DNA of 64,000 nt. Source: Candidatus Solibacter sp. (GTDB lineage Bacteria; Acidobacteriota; Terriglobia; Bryobacterales; Bryobacteraceae). Position 1 is the first letter of the stretch. Every line of letters begins with the position of its first letter. The notes under the pieces were generated by a model, which worked only from the letters and a program-made list of their open reading frames with translations, was not told where the DNA came from and made no database searches. Positions 36,040 to 45,579 of the stretch are shown here, one piece after another. A program made the position numbers and the translations under genes. The DNA lies in contig PNKE01000011.1 of the NCBI GenBank assembly GCA_013822245.1, positions 62,001-126,000 of the forward strand, written 5' to 3'.

Positions 36040-36828
36040 CTAATGCGCGGCAGGGCTGGATTGCGGGGCGCGGACGGGTTCGGCGATGACGGCCTCCTCG
36101 TTGAGGATGACGATATCGACGCGGCGGTTTTTGGCGCGTCCGTCGGGGGTATCGTTGGGGGCGACCGGGGCCGTCTCGGCGAAGCCGGCGACACCCATGC
36201 GCCCGGCGGGGATACCGAAGCGTTCCGAGAACAGTTGGAGCATGGAGACGGCGCGTGAGGAGGACAGGTGCCAGTTGGAGCGGAAGCGTTCGGTGTTGAT
36301 GGGGACCGAATCGGTGTGGCCTTCGAGGCGGATGGGGTTGGGAGTGCGTTTGAGTTCGTCGGCGATGGTTTCGAGGGTTTGCAGGGCGCCGGGTTCGATG
36401 GAGTCGTTGCCTGGAGGGAAGAAGGCGGCTTCCTTGAGGCTGATGACAAGGCCGCGGCGTTCGAGTTTGACATCGAGGCGGCCGGCTTCGATTTCACGAT
36501 TGAGCTGTTCGTTGAGTTGCTGGAGGGAGGGGAGCAGTTCGACGGTCTGGCCGGGCTGGGGGTTGGATTCCATGCGCATGGCGGCGGTGGGAGTACGCGC
36601 CGAGCCGGCCTGTTCGGAGCCGAGCAGTTTGGAGAGGGCCTGGGTGATGCGGCCCTGTGCCATGGCGTCGCGGAAGGATTCCGAGATCTGCTGGGCCATG
36701 GCCTTGTTCATGTTGGAGTGGGCATAGAGCATGACGAAGAAGGCGAACAGGAGGGTGATGAAGTCGGCATAGGAGACCAGCCAGCGTTCGTGGTTTTGGT
36801 GTTCCTGATGACGTTTGCGGCGTGCCAT
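36040..36828 (-). CDS. motB: flagellar motor stator protein MotB
   Basis: The 262-residue stator subunit is anchored by one N-terminal helix (residues about 17-37, LVSYADFITLLFAFFVMLYA). Asp22 matches the proton-binding Asp of MotB. The C-terminal OmpA-like peptidoglycan-binding domain (about 130-250) contains LEGHTDSVPINTERFRSNWHLS and the NRRVDIVIL motif. Starts four bases after the motA stop, so they form one unit. No other flagellar genes apart from motA and flbD lie in the window. Confidence 0.93.
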   Translation of the reverse strand: MARRKRHQEHQNHERWLVSYADFITLLFAFFVMLYAHSNMNKAMAQQISESFRDAMAQGRITQALSKLLGSEQAGSARTPTAAMRMESNPQPGQTVELLPSLQQLNEQLNREIEAGRLDVKLERRGLVISLKEAAFFPPGNDSIEPGALQTLETIADELKRTPNPIRLEGHTDSVPINTERFRSNWHLSSSRAVSMLQLFSERFGIPAGRMGVAGFAETAPVAPNDTPDGRAKNRRVDIVILNEEAVIAEPVRAPQSSPAAH

Positions 36829-36832
36829 GGAT

Positions 36833-37657
36833 TTAGGCCTTTGGGGGCGGGACGGGTCCGGCGGTTGTGGCGCGGCGCAGGGAGGCGGGGTCGAGGAAGC
36901 CTTCGAGTTTGGTGCGGATGAGCTTAGGGTTCATGCCCTCGACGATGGCGCAGACGCCTTCGAGGATGAGGTGTTCGCGGTCATGCTGGGCGGCGCCGCG
37001 GGCCTTGAGTTTCTGGGCCGCGGGAAGCAGCAGAATGTTGGCGACGCCGACGCCGTAGATGGTGGCGACAAAGGCGGCGGCGATGCCGTGGCCGACCTTT
37101 CTCATGTCGTCGAGTTCGTTCATGACGAGGATGAGGCCGAGGACGGCGCCGATGATGCCGATGGTGGGGGCGTAGCCGCCGGCGGATTCAAAGACCTTGG
37201 CGGAGCTGATCCAGCGTTCCTCGGAGGCGTCGGATTCGAGTTCCATCATGGTGCGGATCTCCTGGATGTCGGCGCCGTCGACGGCGAGAATGAGGGCCTT
37301 TTTGAGATAGGGGTCGTGAATGGCCTCCACATCGGCATCGAGAGAGACGAGGCCGTTCTTGCGGGCGTGGGCAGCGAAACCGACCAGGGAGTCGATGGTG
37401 GAGGGGAGATCGCGGCTTTCCTCGAAGAAGATATCCTTCACGCGGTGGAGCGCGGACCTGACGACGGAGGGCGGGTGCGAGAGAAGGGTGGCGCCCAGGG
37501 TTCCTCCAAAAACGATGAGCGCCGCCGAAGGCCCGACCATGTCCTTGAGGGGATGGCCGCCCTCGTAGATGAATCCGCCAACGATGCCGATGACCGCGAC
37601 GAGGATCCCCAGCAAGCTGCCGGAATCGAGGCGGCTGGCCTTGCCTGACCTGGCCAT
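36833..37657 (-). CDS. motA: flagellar motor stator protein MotA
   Basis: The 274-residue protein has four helices: one near residues 13-30 (LLGILVAVIGIVGGFIY), one near 38-60, and a pair in the C-terminal third (GYAPTIGIIGAVLGLILVM; IYGVGVANILLLPAAQKLK). The cytoplasmic loop between has the family's charged segments. With MotB it forms the ion-driven stator; MotB Asp22 and the absence of sodium-type features suggest protons, weakly. Preceded by flbD after six bases. Confidence 0.92.
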   Translation of the reverse strand: MARSGKASRLDSGSLLGILVAVIGIVGGFIYEGGHPLKDMVGPSAALIVFGGTLGATLLSHPPSVVRSALHRVKDIFFEESRDLPSTIDSLVGFAAHARKNGLVSLDADVEAIHDPYLKKALILAVDGADIQEIRTMMELESDASEERWISSAKVFESAGGYAPTIGIIGAVLGLILVMNELDDMRKVGHGIAAAFVATIYGVGVANILLLPAAQKLKARGAAQHDREHLILEGVCAIVEGMNPKLIRTKLEGFLDPASLRRATTAGPVPPPKA

Positions 37658-37663
37658 ATCCGG

Positions 37664-37909
37664 TTACTCCCCGCCGTCCGGCAGCGCCGGCGGCTGTGCG
37701 TTTTCAGCGGCTTCGGCGGAGATGGCGCCGCGAACGACGCGCTGGCGGTAGGCGATGATGCGTTCGACGACGACTTCGGGCTGCTCGACGACGACGAAAC
37801 GAACTCCAGTGGTGAGCCGGATGACCGTGTCCGGGGTCCGCTCAATCTGCTCGACCAGGTCGGGATTGAGGAAAAACGGAACGTGGTTCAGGCGCGTGAG
37901 CTGGATCAT
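37664..37909 (-). CDS. flbD: flagellar protein FlbD
   Basis: The 81-residue protein begins MIQLTRLNHVPFFLNPDLVE, the hallmark of the short FlbD family often found just before motA in flagellar operons, followed by IERTPDTVIRLTTGVRFVVVE. Its molecular role is not settled; this small family is distinct from the Caulobacter regulator of the same name. First gene of flbD-motA-motB. The 188 bases between it and the divergent Rid-family gene show no further gene. Confidence 0.85.
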   Translation of the reverse strand: MIQLTRLNHVPFFLNPDLVEQIERTPDTVIRLTTGVRFVVVEQPEVVVERIIAYRQRVVRGAISAEAAENAQPPALPDGGE

Positions 37910-38097
37910 GGCGGCTTTCGATGGGCTTATCGGTTGGAAGAGGGGCGGGATGAGGGAAAGGAGTCTAACTAGTTGAAATCACTTAGGGTGAGAGGCGCTG
38001 AACCGGGGGGTACTGGGGGCGTTTACGGACATAAGGGTGTGGCATGAGATCATGGGGGCGAAGTTGGACCGGACATCAGCGGGAGCAGAGGCAGAAG

Positions 38098-38580
38098 ATG
38101 ATGAGCAAGGAAGAAGCCTTGGCGGCGTTGTCGGCGGCAAACGTGATCGAGAAGAAGCCGATTACGAACCGCCGCGTACTGAATGAAGCCTATGACTACG
38201 CCAAGCCGAGTTCGTTTTCGCGGGGCTTACGGCTGGAGTTGGGCAACTTTGTGATTCTATTGATCTCGGGCACGGCGAGCATCGACGAGCAGGGCAGGAC
38301 AGTTCATGTGGGCGACTTCCGGGGGCAGTGCCGGCGGACGTTTGCCAACATCACGGGGCTGCTGGAAAGCGAAGGGGCGACATGGAAGGATATCGTCCGT
38401 ACCACCTGCTACTTGAGAGATATCGACCGGGACTACGAGGCGTTTAATGAGGAGCGGACGCTGTTCTATGGCGAGCAGGGGTTGGACCCGTTGCCGGCGT
38501 CAACGGGGATTCAGGCCGTCTTGTGCAGGCCGGACCTGTTGGTGGAGATTGAGGCGATAGCGATGTTCAAGAAAGACTAG
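38098..38580 (+). CDS. Rid (YjgF/YER057c/UK114) family protein
   Basis: The 160-residue protein from ATG 38098 (or 38101) has an N-terminal extension of about 35 residues before the Rid core ([30 protein letters not shown]). In the core, [18 protein letters not shown] and [25 protein letters not shown] match family blocks. The Arg needed for imine/enamine deaminase activity in RidA (Arg105) appears replaced: the block reads PAST where RidA has PARS, so it is probably not a classical RidA deaminase. Its stop TAG shares the tetramer CTAG (38577-38580) with the stop of the convergent MerR gene. Confidence 0.83.
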   Translation: MMSKEEALAALSAANVIEKKPITNRRVLNEAYDYAKPSSFSRGLRLELGNFVILLISGTASIDEQGRTVHVGDFRGQCRRTFANITGLLESEGATWKDIVRTTCYLRDIDRDYEAFNEERTLFYGEQGLDPLPASTGIQAVLCRPDLLVEIEAIAMFKKD

Positions 38581-38996
38581 CGGCCGAGCAGGTCGAGGAT
38601 GGCGGTGAGTTCGGTGCGGATGCGCTCGACTTTTTCGGCACGCGCTGAACGGGCGAGTTCGGGGAACAGGCCGCCTTGTTTGGGCGCGGGCTTGGGTGCG
38701 GGTTTGGGTCCGGAGCGGGAGCGCTGCTGCTTGATGACGGCTTTCGCGCCCTCGATGGTGAAGCGCTTTTCGTAAAGCAAGTGCTTGATTTCAAGGATGG
38801 TTTCGACATCCTTGCGGCGGTAGAGGCGCTGGTTGGTGCCGCTCTTCCTGGGGTTGAGCATGGGGAACTCGCTCTCCCAGAAGCGCAGGACATAGGGCTC
38901 GACGCCGGCCAGTCTGCTCACATCGCCGATGCGGAAATAGAGCTTGTTCGGAATTTCGACCGGATCGGGACGTGCTGAGACTGCTGCCGTGGCCAT
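38577..38996 (-). CDS. MerR-family transcriptional regulator
   Basis: The 139-residue protein has an N-terminal MerR winged helix (residues 19-90): [25 protein letters not shown] then [36 protein letters not shown]. This block, with [13 protein letters not shown], is typical of the small MerR regulators found beside heat-shock and integration-host-factor genes in many bacteria. A Lys/Pro linker ([15 protein letters not shown]) leads to a short helical tail. No metal-binding Cys is seen, so it is not a metal sensor. Stop overlaps the Rid gene's stop. Confidence 0.87.
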   Translation of the reverse strand: MATAAVSARPDPVEIPNKLYFRIGDVSRLAGVEPYVLRFWESEFPMLNPRKSGTNQRLYRRKDVETILEIKHLLYEKRFTIEGAKAVIKQQRSRSGPKPAPKPAPKQGGLFPELARSARAEKVERIRTELTAILDLLGR

Positions 38997-39091
38997 GTGG
39001 ATTGCCCGCTACTGGTCATCGTACGGCGTTGGGGCGCGCAGGTCAACCAAATTAACCTGGAAATGTTTCGACGTGGTGACTCGGGGTTCGT

Positions 39092-39097
39092 TAACAT
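39092..39097 (+). promoter_or_regulatory. possible -10 box of rlmB
   Basis: TAACAT ends nine bases before the ATG at 39107. No -35 box recognised. Confidence 0.25.
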
Positions 39098-39106
39098 GAG
39101 AACCGC

Positions 39107-39826
39107 ATGGAAGTGATTGCTGGCATACATCCGGTGAGGGAAGCGCTACGGGCGGGGCGGCCGCTGGAGCGGATCTGTCTGATCAAGGACGCGCGGTCGC
39201 CGAGGCTGGAGGAGATTGTGGCTCTGGCGCGCAAGGCGAAGATTCCATTGAGGTTTGAGACGCGGGAGTCACTCGACAGGATGGCTCCGGGGGCGCCGCA
39301 TCAGGGGGTGGTGGCCTACGGCGCGGCGGCGAAACATGCGCAACTGGAGGATTTTCTGGAGCGCGAAGGGATTCTGGTGCTGCTGGACGGGGTGGAGGAC
39401 CCGCATAATCTGGGGGCGATCGTGAGGACGGCTCATGCGGCGGGGGCGCTGGCGGCGGTGGTGGGCGAGCGGAGGTCGGCGCCATTGAGCGAAACGGCGG
39501 CGAAGGCGGCGGCGGGTGCACTGGCGCTGTTGCCGGTGATCAAGGTGACGAATCTGAACCGGGCGATTGAGAAGCTGAAAGAAGCGCGGTGGTGGATTTA
39601 CGGGCTGGACGAGCGGGGCAAGACGACGCACTGGGAGACGGAATTCGAGCCGCGGACGGTGCTGGTGCTGGGCGGCGAGGGTCATGGGCTGCATGAGCAG
39701 GTGAGGCAGAAGTGCGACTTCCTGCTGCGGATTCCGATGGCTGGGGCGGTGGCGTCGCTGAATGTGAGCGTGGCGGCGGGGGTGGCGCTATTTGAGTGGC
39801 GGCGGCGCGCGGGAATCCCCGGTTGA
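39107..39826 (+). CDS. rlmB: TrmH-family rRNA 2'-O-methyltransferase, RlmB type
   Basis: The 239-residue SPOUT enzyme starts with the substrate-binding domain (VIAGIHPVREALRAGRPLERICL) and then the knotted domain. The three SPOUT motifs are LLDGVEDPHNLGAIVRTAHAAGALAAVV (about 92-120), VLVLGGEGHGLHEQVR (about 185-200) and IPMAGAVASLNVSVAAGVALFEWRR (about 207-232). Best match is RlmB, which methylates G2251 of 23S rRNA; a different RNA target cannot be excluded. Ends 20 bases before ggt. Confidence 0.9.
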   Translation: MEVIAGIHPVREALRAGRPLERICLIKDARSPRLEEIVALARKAKIPLRFETRESLDRMAPGAPHQGVVAYGAAAKHAQLEDFLEREGILVLLDGVEDPHNLGAIVRTAHAAGALAAVVGERRSAPLSETAAKAAAGALALLPVIKVTNLNRAIEKLKEARWWIYGLDERGKTTHWETEFEPRTVLVLGGEGHGLHEQVRQKCDFLLRIPMAGAVASLNVSVAAGVALFEWRRRAGIPG

Positions 39827-39832
39827 CAGCGG

Positions 39833-39838
39833 TACAAT
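39833..39838 (+). promoter_or_regulatory. possible -10 box of ggt
   Basis: TACAAT ends eight bases before the ggt ATG; the same hexamer stands eight or nine bases before the starts at 51528 and 50306. TTGACA at 39823-39828 is too close to be its -35 box. Confidence 0.4.
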
Positions 39839-39846
39839 CAAAATTC

Positions 39847-41514
39847 ATGCGGATATTGAAGGTTTTCTGCGTTCTGGCGCTGGTTGCCGCGGCGTTGCTG
39901 GCGCGCGAACCGGTGCGGACGCGGAGGGCGATGGTGGTGGCGCAGGAGCCTTTGGCGGTGGACGTGGGCGTGGAGGTTTTGAAGGCGGGGGGTAACGCAG
40001 TTGACGCGGCGGTGGCGGTGGCATTTGCACTGGCTGTGACGCATCCGTCGGCGGGCAATATCGGGGGCGGCGGATTCCTGCTGGCGCGGTTTGCCGATGG
40101 GCGGCCGACGTTCATCGATTTCCGGGAGATGGCGCCGGCGAGCGCGTCGCGGAACATGTATATCGGCAAGGACGGCAAGCCGACGCGGGAGAGCGTGGTG
40201 GGGTGGCGGGCGGCAGGGGTGCCGGGGACGGTGAGGGGACTGGAGATGGCCCATCAGAAGTATGGGCGGAAGCAGTGGGCGGAGTTGGTTGGTCCGTCGG
40301 TGAAACTGGCCGCGGAGGGCGTGACGCTGAGCTATGCCGAGGCGCGGAGCATGTGCGGGGCGAAGAAGTTGATGGGGCAGTTTGCGGAGTCGAACCGGAT
40401 CTTCCTGAAGGGCGGGGCGTGTTTCGAGGCAGGTGAGAAGTTGGTGCAGCCGGAGCTGGCGCGGGTGCTGGAGAGGATTGCGCGGCTGGGTGCGAGCGAT
40501 TTCTATGAGGGCCAGACGGCGCGGATGCTGGCCGCCGAGATGAAGAAGAATGGCGGCGAGATCACGCTGGAGGATTTGAAGGGGTACAAGGCTGTTGAGC
40601 GGCAGCCGCTGAAGGGGACGCGCCGGGGGTATGAGATATTGACGGCGCCGTCGCCGTCGTCGGGCGGGATCGGGATTTTGCAGATGGCGGAGATGCTGGA
40701 GGGGACGGGATACGAGAAGCATGGGGCGGGGTCGGCGGCATCGACGCATATGATCGCCGAGGTGATGCGGCGGTATTTCGCGGACCGGGCGCGGTATCTG
40801 GGCGATGGAGATTTCGTCAAGCTGCCGGTGGCGGGGCTGCTGGACGCGGCGTATATCGCCAGGCGCAGGGCGACGATTGACGCGGAGCGGGCGACACCGA
40901 GCGACGTTGTTTCGGCGGGCGCGCCGGCGGGGGCGGAGTCCGCCGAGACGACGCATTTCAACGTGGTGGACGCCGAGGGCAACGCGGTGGCGTTGACCTA
41001 TACGATCAATGGCAGCTACGGCAGCGGGGTGACGCCGGAAGGGCTGGGATTCCTGCTGAACAACGAGATGGACGACTTTGCTTCGCAGCCGGGGAGGCCG
41101 AATATGTACGGGTTGGTCCAGGGCGAGGCGAATGCGATACAGCCGCGAAAACGGCCGTTGTCGGCGATGACGCCGACGGTTGTGAGCAAAGATGGGAAGC
41201 TCTTCATGGTGCTGGGCGCGCCGGGCGGCCCGAGGATTATCAGCGGGGTGTTGCAGGTGATGCTGAACGTGCTGGATTTCGGGATGAACGTGCAGCAGGC
41301 GGTGGATCAGCCGAGGGTGCATCATCAATGGAGGCCGGACACGCTTTACCTGGAGCGGGGATTTTCGCCCGATACGAGGGCGCTGCTGGAAAAGCGCGGG
41401 CACAAGCTGGCCGATACGCCGTCGGTGGCGAGCGTGGAGGCGATCGTCATCGGGGACGGCTGGCTTCAGGGCGCGCAAAACGGAAGGAGCGCCGGCAAGG
41501 CCGCCGGCTACTGA
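39847..41514 (+). CDS. ggt: gamma-glutamyltransferase
   Basis: The 555-residue enzyme cleaves or transfers the gamma-glutamyl group of glutathione and related peptides in the periplasm. Start at ATG 39847 gives a signal peptide (MRILKVFCVLALVAAALLA). The precursor self-cleaves at the TTHF site; Thr368 (codon 40948) is the N-terminal nucleophile of the small subunit. Other blocks: GGNAVDAAVAVAFALAVTHPSAGNIGGGGF (about 48-75), GSYGSGVTPEGLGFLLNNEMDDF, and LGAPGGPRIISGV (about 455). All key residues present. Confidence 0.94.
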   Translation: MRILKVFCVLALVAAALLAREPVRTRRAMVVAQEPLAVDVGVEVLKAGGNAVDAAVAVAFALAVTHPSAGNIGGGGFLLARFADGRPTFIDFREMAPASASRNMYIGKDGKPTRESVVGWRAAGVPGTVRGLEMAHQKYGRKQWAELVGPSVKLAAEGVTLSYAEARSMCGAKKLMGQFAESNRIFLKGGACFEAGEKLVQPELARVLERIARLGASDFYEGQTARMLAAEMKKNGGEITLEDLKGYKAVERQPLKGTRRGYEILTAPSPSSGGIGILQMAEMLEGTGYEKHGAGSAASTHMIAEVMRRYFADRARYLGDGDFVKLPVAGLLDAAYIARRRATIDAERATPSDVVSAGAPAGAESAETTHFNVVDAEGNAVALTYTINGSYGSGVTPEGLGFLLNNEMDDFASQPGRPNMYGLVQGEANAIQPRKRPLSAMTPTVVSKDGKLFMVLGAPGGPRIISGVLQVMLNVLDFGMNVQQAVDQPRVHHQWRPDTLYLERGFSPDTRALLEKRGHKLADTPSVASVEAIVIGDGWLQGAQNGRSAGKAAGY

Positions 41515-41521
41515 ACTCAAG

Positions 41522-42343
41522 ATGCAACGCGCAATATCGACGCACCTGCTGGCCAAGCACCGGTTGAATACTGTGTGGCTGGACAGGATCTGGAACGCGG
41601 GCATCCCGCTGGTGGAGATTTTCTGCGCGCGGGAGCATTTCGATTACCGCAACAGTTCGCAGGTGAACGAGGTGGCGTACTGGTTTGGCGACGCCGAGTT
41701 GAAGGCGCATTCGATGCACGCGCCGATGTTCAACGACGACTGCTGGGGACGGTCGGGTCCGGCGTCGGTAATCGACATCACGGAGGAGTCGAAGCCGAAG
41801 CGGATCGCGCATGTGGATGAGATCAAGCGGGCGATTGAGGTGGCCGACAAGATTCAGTTCCGGTATCTGATCCAGCATCTGGGCGTGGCCGGGCAGGAGT
41901 ATGACGAAGGGCGGCTGGAGGCGGCGTTCAATTCGCTGGAAGAGTTGCACCTGTTCGCGGCGCACAGGGGCGTGAAGATCCTGCTGGAGAACATTCCGAG
42001 CGCGATAGCGACGGCCGAGCGGCTGGTGCATTTCGTGGACGCGATGCACCTGGACATGGGATTTTGCTTCGACATCGGGCACGCGCATCTGCGGGGCAGC
42101 TTCGAGAACGAATATGCGACGCTGGCTCCGCGCATCCGGTCGCTGCACGTTCACGACAACGATGGGGTGGATGACCGGCACCTGGCGCCGGGGCTGGGCA
42201 CGATTGACTGGGGCAAGGCGATGGCCATGCTGCGGTCGCGCGAGGGGCAATATCCGCTGTTGCTTGAACTGAAAGACCCGGGCACGTCGGCCAACCCGCT
42301 GGACGTGGTCCCGGCGGCATTCGAGAGATTGGAGAACCTGTAA
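41522..42343 (+). CDS. xylose-isomerase-like TIM-barrel protein
   Basis: The 273-residue protein belongs to the sugar phosphate isomerase/epimerase (AP endonuclease 2-like) superfamily. Metal-ligand regions are HSMHAPMF (about 62), LLENIPS (about 157), FCFDIGHAH (about 180-188) and LHVHDNDGVDDRHLAPGLGTIDW (about 205-228), the last being a strong family mark. Substrate unknown. Starts seven bases after ggt and ends three bases before the asnS ATG. Confidence 0.88.
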   Translation: MQRAISTHLLAKHRLNTVWLDRIWNAGIPLVEIFCAREHFDYRNSSQVNEVAYWFGDAELKAHSMHAPMFNDDCWGRSGPASVIDITEESKPKRIAHVDEIKRAIEVADKIQFRYLIQHLGVAGQEYDEGRLEAAFNSLEELHLFAAHRGVKILLENIPSAIATAERLVHFVDAMHLDMGFCFDIGHAHLRGSFENEYATLAPRIRSLHVHDNDGVDDRHLAPGLGTIDWGKAMAMLRSREGQYPLLLELKDPGTSANPLDVVPAAFERLENL

Positions 42344-42346
42344 ACC

Positions 42347-43660
42347 ATGTCAGAGATTCCCCGCATCCGGATCACCGATGCAGCAAAGTACGACGGCCAG
42401 ACGGTGGAGATCGCCGGATGGCTTTACAACCTGCGCAAGTCGGGCAAGATCATCTTCCCGCTGGTGCGTGACGGCAGCGGAATTATCCAGTGCGTCGGCG
42501 TGAAGGCGACGATGCCGGAAGAGCTGTTCGAGACGCTGAAGCATTTGACGCAGGAGTCGTCGCTGATTGTGCGCGGCAAGTTGCGGGCCGAGCAGCGGGC
42601 GCAGGGCGGCTATGAGCTGGATCTTGAGTCGGCTGACGTTGTGCAGCGGGTTCCGGAAGAGACGCCGTATCCGATCACACCGAAGGAGCACGGCACGGAG
42701 TTTCTTTTCGACAAGCGGCATCTGCATCTGCGGAGCCGCAGGACACATGCGGTGATGCGGGTAAGGCACGAGATCATCAAGGCGATCCGGGATTACTTCG
42801 ATTCAAACGGATTCACGCTTGTCGATACGCCGATCTTCACGCCGGCGGCGTGCGAGGGGACGACGACGCTGTTCGAGGTGGATTACTTCGAGGATGAGAA
42901 GGTCTATCTGACGCAGTCGGGGCAGTTGTATAACGAAGCGACGGCGATGGCGCTGGGCAAGGTGTATTGCTTCGGGCCGACATTCAGGGCGGAGAAGTCG
43001 AAGACCCGGCGGCATTTGACCGAGTTCTGGATGGTGGAGCCGGAGATGGCCTACGCCACGCTGGAAGACGTCAAGGACGTGGCTGAGGGGCTGATCTGTT
43101 TTGTCGTGCAGAGGGTGTTGGAAAACCGGCGGACGGAACTGGAGACGCTGGAGCGGGACATCACGAAGCTGGAGGCGATCAAGGCGCCGTTCCCGCGGAT
43201 CAGCTACGACCAGGCGGTTGAGATCCTGAAGCGCAAGGGCAGCGAGATTGAGTGGGGCGGCGATTTTGGCGGCACGGACGAGACGTTGCTGGCCGAGGAG
43301 TTTGACCGTCCGGTGATGGTGGACCGGTATCCGGCGCAGGTGAAGGCGTTTTATTTCGAGACCGATCCGGAGCGGCCGGAAGTGGCGCTGGGCGTGGACG
43401 TGATTGCCAGCGAGGGCTATGGCGAGGTGGTGGGCGGCGGGCAGAGGGCGCATTCGCTGGAAGTGCTGGAGCAGCGGATCCGGGACCACAATCTGCCGCC
43501 GGAGGCGTTTGACTGGTATCTGGACCTGCGGCGGTATGGGTCGGTGCCTCATGCCGGATTCGGAATGGGCGTGGAGCGGACGGTGGCCTGGCTGTGCGGG
43601 CTGGACCATATTCGCGAGACGATCGCGTTTCCGAGGATGCTGTACAGGACCAGACCGTAA
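42347..43660 (+). CDS. asnS: asparaginyl-tRNA synthetase
   Basis: The 437-residue class IIb synthetase has the N-terminal OB-fold ([24 protein letters not shown], residues 24-47). The catalytic core carries motif 1 near [25 protein letters not shown], motif 2 as [25 protein letters not shown] (about 210-235) and motif 3 as [16 protein letters not shown] (about 405-420). The asparagine form is preferred over aspartyl because of length and the CEGTTTLF block. Normal length. Confidence 0.94.
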   Translation: MSEIPRIRITDAAKYDGQTVEIAGWLYNLRKSGKIIFPLVRDGSGIIQCVGVKATMPEELFETLKHLTQESSLIVRGKLRAEQRAQGGYELDLESADVVQRVPEETPYPITPKEHGTEFLFDKRHLHLRSRRTHAVMRVRHEIIKAIRDYFDSNGFTLVDTPIFTPAACEGTTTLFEVDYFEDEKVYLTQSGQLYNEATAMALGKVYCFGPTFRAEKSKTRRHLTEFWMVEPEMAYATLEDVKDVAEGLICFVVQRVLENRRTELETLERDITKLEAIKAPFPRISYDQAVEILKRKGSEIEWGGDFGGTDETLLAEEFDRPVMVDRYPAQVKAFYFETDPERPEVALGVDVIASEGYGEVVGGGQRAHSLEVLEQRIRDHNLPPEAFDWYLDLRRYGSVPHAGFGMGVERTVAWLCGLDHIRETIAFPRMLYRTRP

Positions 43661-43669
43661 GGAGCGAAC

Positions 43670-44602
43670 ATGGCGAAAAAGCGACAGCCGGCGGGTCCGG
43701 CGGTGGCCATTGTTGGCGCGCCGCTGGATCTTGGGGCCGGGCGGCGGGGCGTGGATATGGGACCGTCGGCGCTGCGGACGGCGGGGCTGAACGCGAGGTT
43801 GTCGGCGCTGGGCTACAGGGTGGAAGACCTGGGCAACGTGGGCGTGGAGCAGCAGGAGTCGTCGACGCCGGGCCCGAGGAATGCGCGGTATCTGCCGGCG
43901 ATCGCGGCGACATGCCAGGAGCTAGCCGACCGGGTGGAGCGGGCGGCGGACGAGGGCAAGATCCCGCTGGTGCTGGGCGGGGACCATTCGATCGCGGTGG
44001 GCACGGTGAGCGGCATGGCCGAATCGATGAAGAAGCGCGGAGAGAAGCTGGGCCTCATCTGGATGGACGCGCATACGGATATGAACACGCCGGGGACGTC
44101 GCCATCGGGCAACGTGCACGGGATGCCGCTGGCGTGCATTATCGGGACGGGACCGAAGGCGCTGACGCATTTGAACGGCTGGTCGCCGAAGGTGGATGCG
44201 AAGAACGTTGTGCTGATCGGGATTCGGGATGTGGATCTGGATGAGCGGCCGGTGGTGAGGCGGTCTGGCGTGCGGGTGTTCACGATGAGGGACATCGACG
44301 AGCGCGGGATGACGGCGGTGATGCACGAAGCGCTGGCGGTGGCGGGCGAGGGGACCGGCGGCATCCACTTGTCGCTAGATATGGACGGGGTGGATCCGGG
44401 GGAGGCGCCGGGCGTGGGGACGCCGGTGCGTGGCGGGTTCAGTTATCGCGAGGCGCATCTGGCGATGGAGATCATCTGCGATTCGCGGCGGATGCGCTCA
44501 ATGGAAGTGGTGGAAGTGAACCCGATTCTGGACGAGGCCAACCGCACGGCGCTGCTGGGCGTGGAACTGGTGCTGTCGGCGATGGGAAAGAGGATTCTGT
44601 GA
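43670..44602 (+). CDS. rocF: arginase
   Basis: The 310-residue ureohydrolase converts arginine to ornithine and urea. The binuclear manganese ligands lie in GGDHSIAVG (about 103-111), IWMDAHTDMNTPGTSPSGNVHGMP (about 127-150) and SLDMDGVDPGEAPGVGTPVRGG (about 233-255), and a C-terminal EVNPILDEANRT completes the site. SGNVHGMP is typical of arginase rather than agmatinase. Starts nine bases after asnS; its TGA overlaps the GTG of ddl. Confidence 0.93.
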   Translation: MAKKRQPAGPAVAIVGAPLDLGAGRRGVDMGPSALRTAGLNARLSALGYRVEDLGNVGVEQQESSTPGPRNARYLPAIAATCQELADRVERAADEGKIPLVLGGDHSIAVGTVSGMAESMKKRGEKLGLIWMDAHTDMNTPGTSPSGNVHGMPLACIIGTGPKALTHLNGWSPKVDAKNVVLIGIRDVDLDERPVVRRSGVRVFTMRDIDERGMTAVMHEALAVAGEGTGGIHLSLDMDGVDPGEAPGVGTPVRGGFSYREAHLAMEIICDSRRMRSMEVVEVNPILDEANRTALLGVELVLSAMGKRIL

Positions 44603-45579
44603 GCAGACTGAGAGTGGCGGTGCTTTACGGCGGGCGTAGCGGCGAACACGAGATCAGCGTGCGCAGCGCGAAGTCGGTGATTGAGGCGTTGGACCCGGAG
44701 CGGTACGAGGCAGTGCCGCTGTTTATCGACAAGGAAGGGCGGTGGGAGCCGCGGCCGATTGCGCCGGCGCCAGGGGCGAATCCGGGCATCGACGTGGTGT
44801 TCCCGGTGCTGCACGGAACGTTCGGCGAAGACGGTACGGTGCAGGGGCTGCTGGAGATGGCGGGGCTACCGTATGTGGGCGCGGGGGTGTTTGCATCAGC
44901 GGCGTCGATGGACAAGGACCACTTCAAGAAGCTGTGCGCGGCGCGGGGATTGCCGGTGGTGGAATGCGTGGTGGCGCGGGGCGCGGATGCCGACGTGAAG
45001 GCGATTGTCGAGCAGATGCCGTTGCCTGTTTTCGTAAAGCCGGCGAATTTGGGTTCGTCGGTTGGGATTTCGAAGGCGAAGGACGAGTGGTCACTGTCGG
45101 TGGCCATCGCCGAGGCATCGCGGTATGACAGCAAGGTGATCATCGAGCGGGCGATCACGGGGCAGGAGATTGAATGCGCGGTGCTGGGCAACGATGATCC
45201 GCAGGCGTCGACGCCGTGCGAGATTCTGCCGTCGCGGGAGTTCTACGACTACGAAGACAAGTATCTGCTGGATGCGGCGCGCATCGAACTGCCGGCGCGG
45301 CTGAGCGCGGAGAAGACGGCCGAGGTGCGGCGGCTGGCGGTGGAATGTTTCAAGGCGGTGGATTGCAGCGGCATGGCGCGGGTGGATTTTTTTGTCGAGG
45401 CGGGGACGGGCCAGGTCTACATCAACGAGATCAATACGATTCCGGGGTTCACGTCGATCAGCATGTACCCGAAGATGTGGGAGCACGCGGGGCTGCCGAT
45501 GGCGAAGTTGATCGACCGGCTGATTGAACTGGCGCTGGAACGCCACGCGGCGCGGCAGGCGCTGCGATACGAGCGTTGA
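44599..45579 (+). CDS. ddl: D-alanine--D-alanine ligase
   Basis: The 326-residue ATP-grasp enzyme joins two D-alanines for peptidoglycan. N-terminal YGGRSGEHEISVRSAKSV (residues 9-26), VFPVLHGTFGEDGTVQGLLEMAGLPYVGAG (about 70-98), PVFVKPANLGSSVGISKAKDE (about 138-158) and the C-terminal YINEINTIPGFTSISMYPKMWE (about 273-294) are all family marks. GTG start at 44599 overlaps the arginase stop; its TGA overlaps the ATG of the S41 protease. Confidence 0.95.
   Translation: MSRLRVAVLYGGRSGEHEISVRSAKSVIEALDPERYEAVPLFIDKEGRWEPRPIAPAPGANPGIDVVFPVLHGTFGEDGTVQGLLEMAGLPYVGAGVFASAASMDKDHFKKLCAARGLPVVECVVARGADADVKAIVEQMPLPVFVKPANLGSSVGISKAKDEWSLSVAIAEASRYDSKVIIERAITGQEIECAVLGNDDPQASTPCEILPSREFYDYEDKYLLDAARIELPARLSAEKTAEVRRLAVECFKAVDCSGMARVDFFVEAGTGQVYINEINTIPGFTSISMYPKMWEHAGLPMAKLIDRLIELALERHAARQALRYER

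Noticed and set aside
39823-39838. TTGACA plus TACAAT as a full ggt promoter
   Set aside because: The two hexamers are only four bases apart, far too close to act together.
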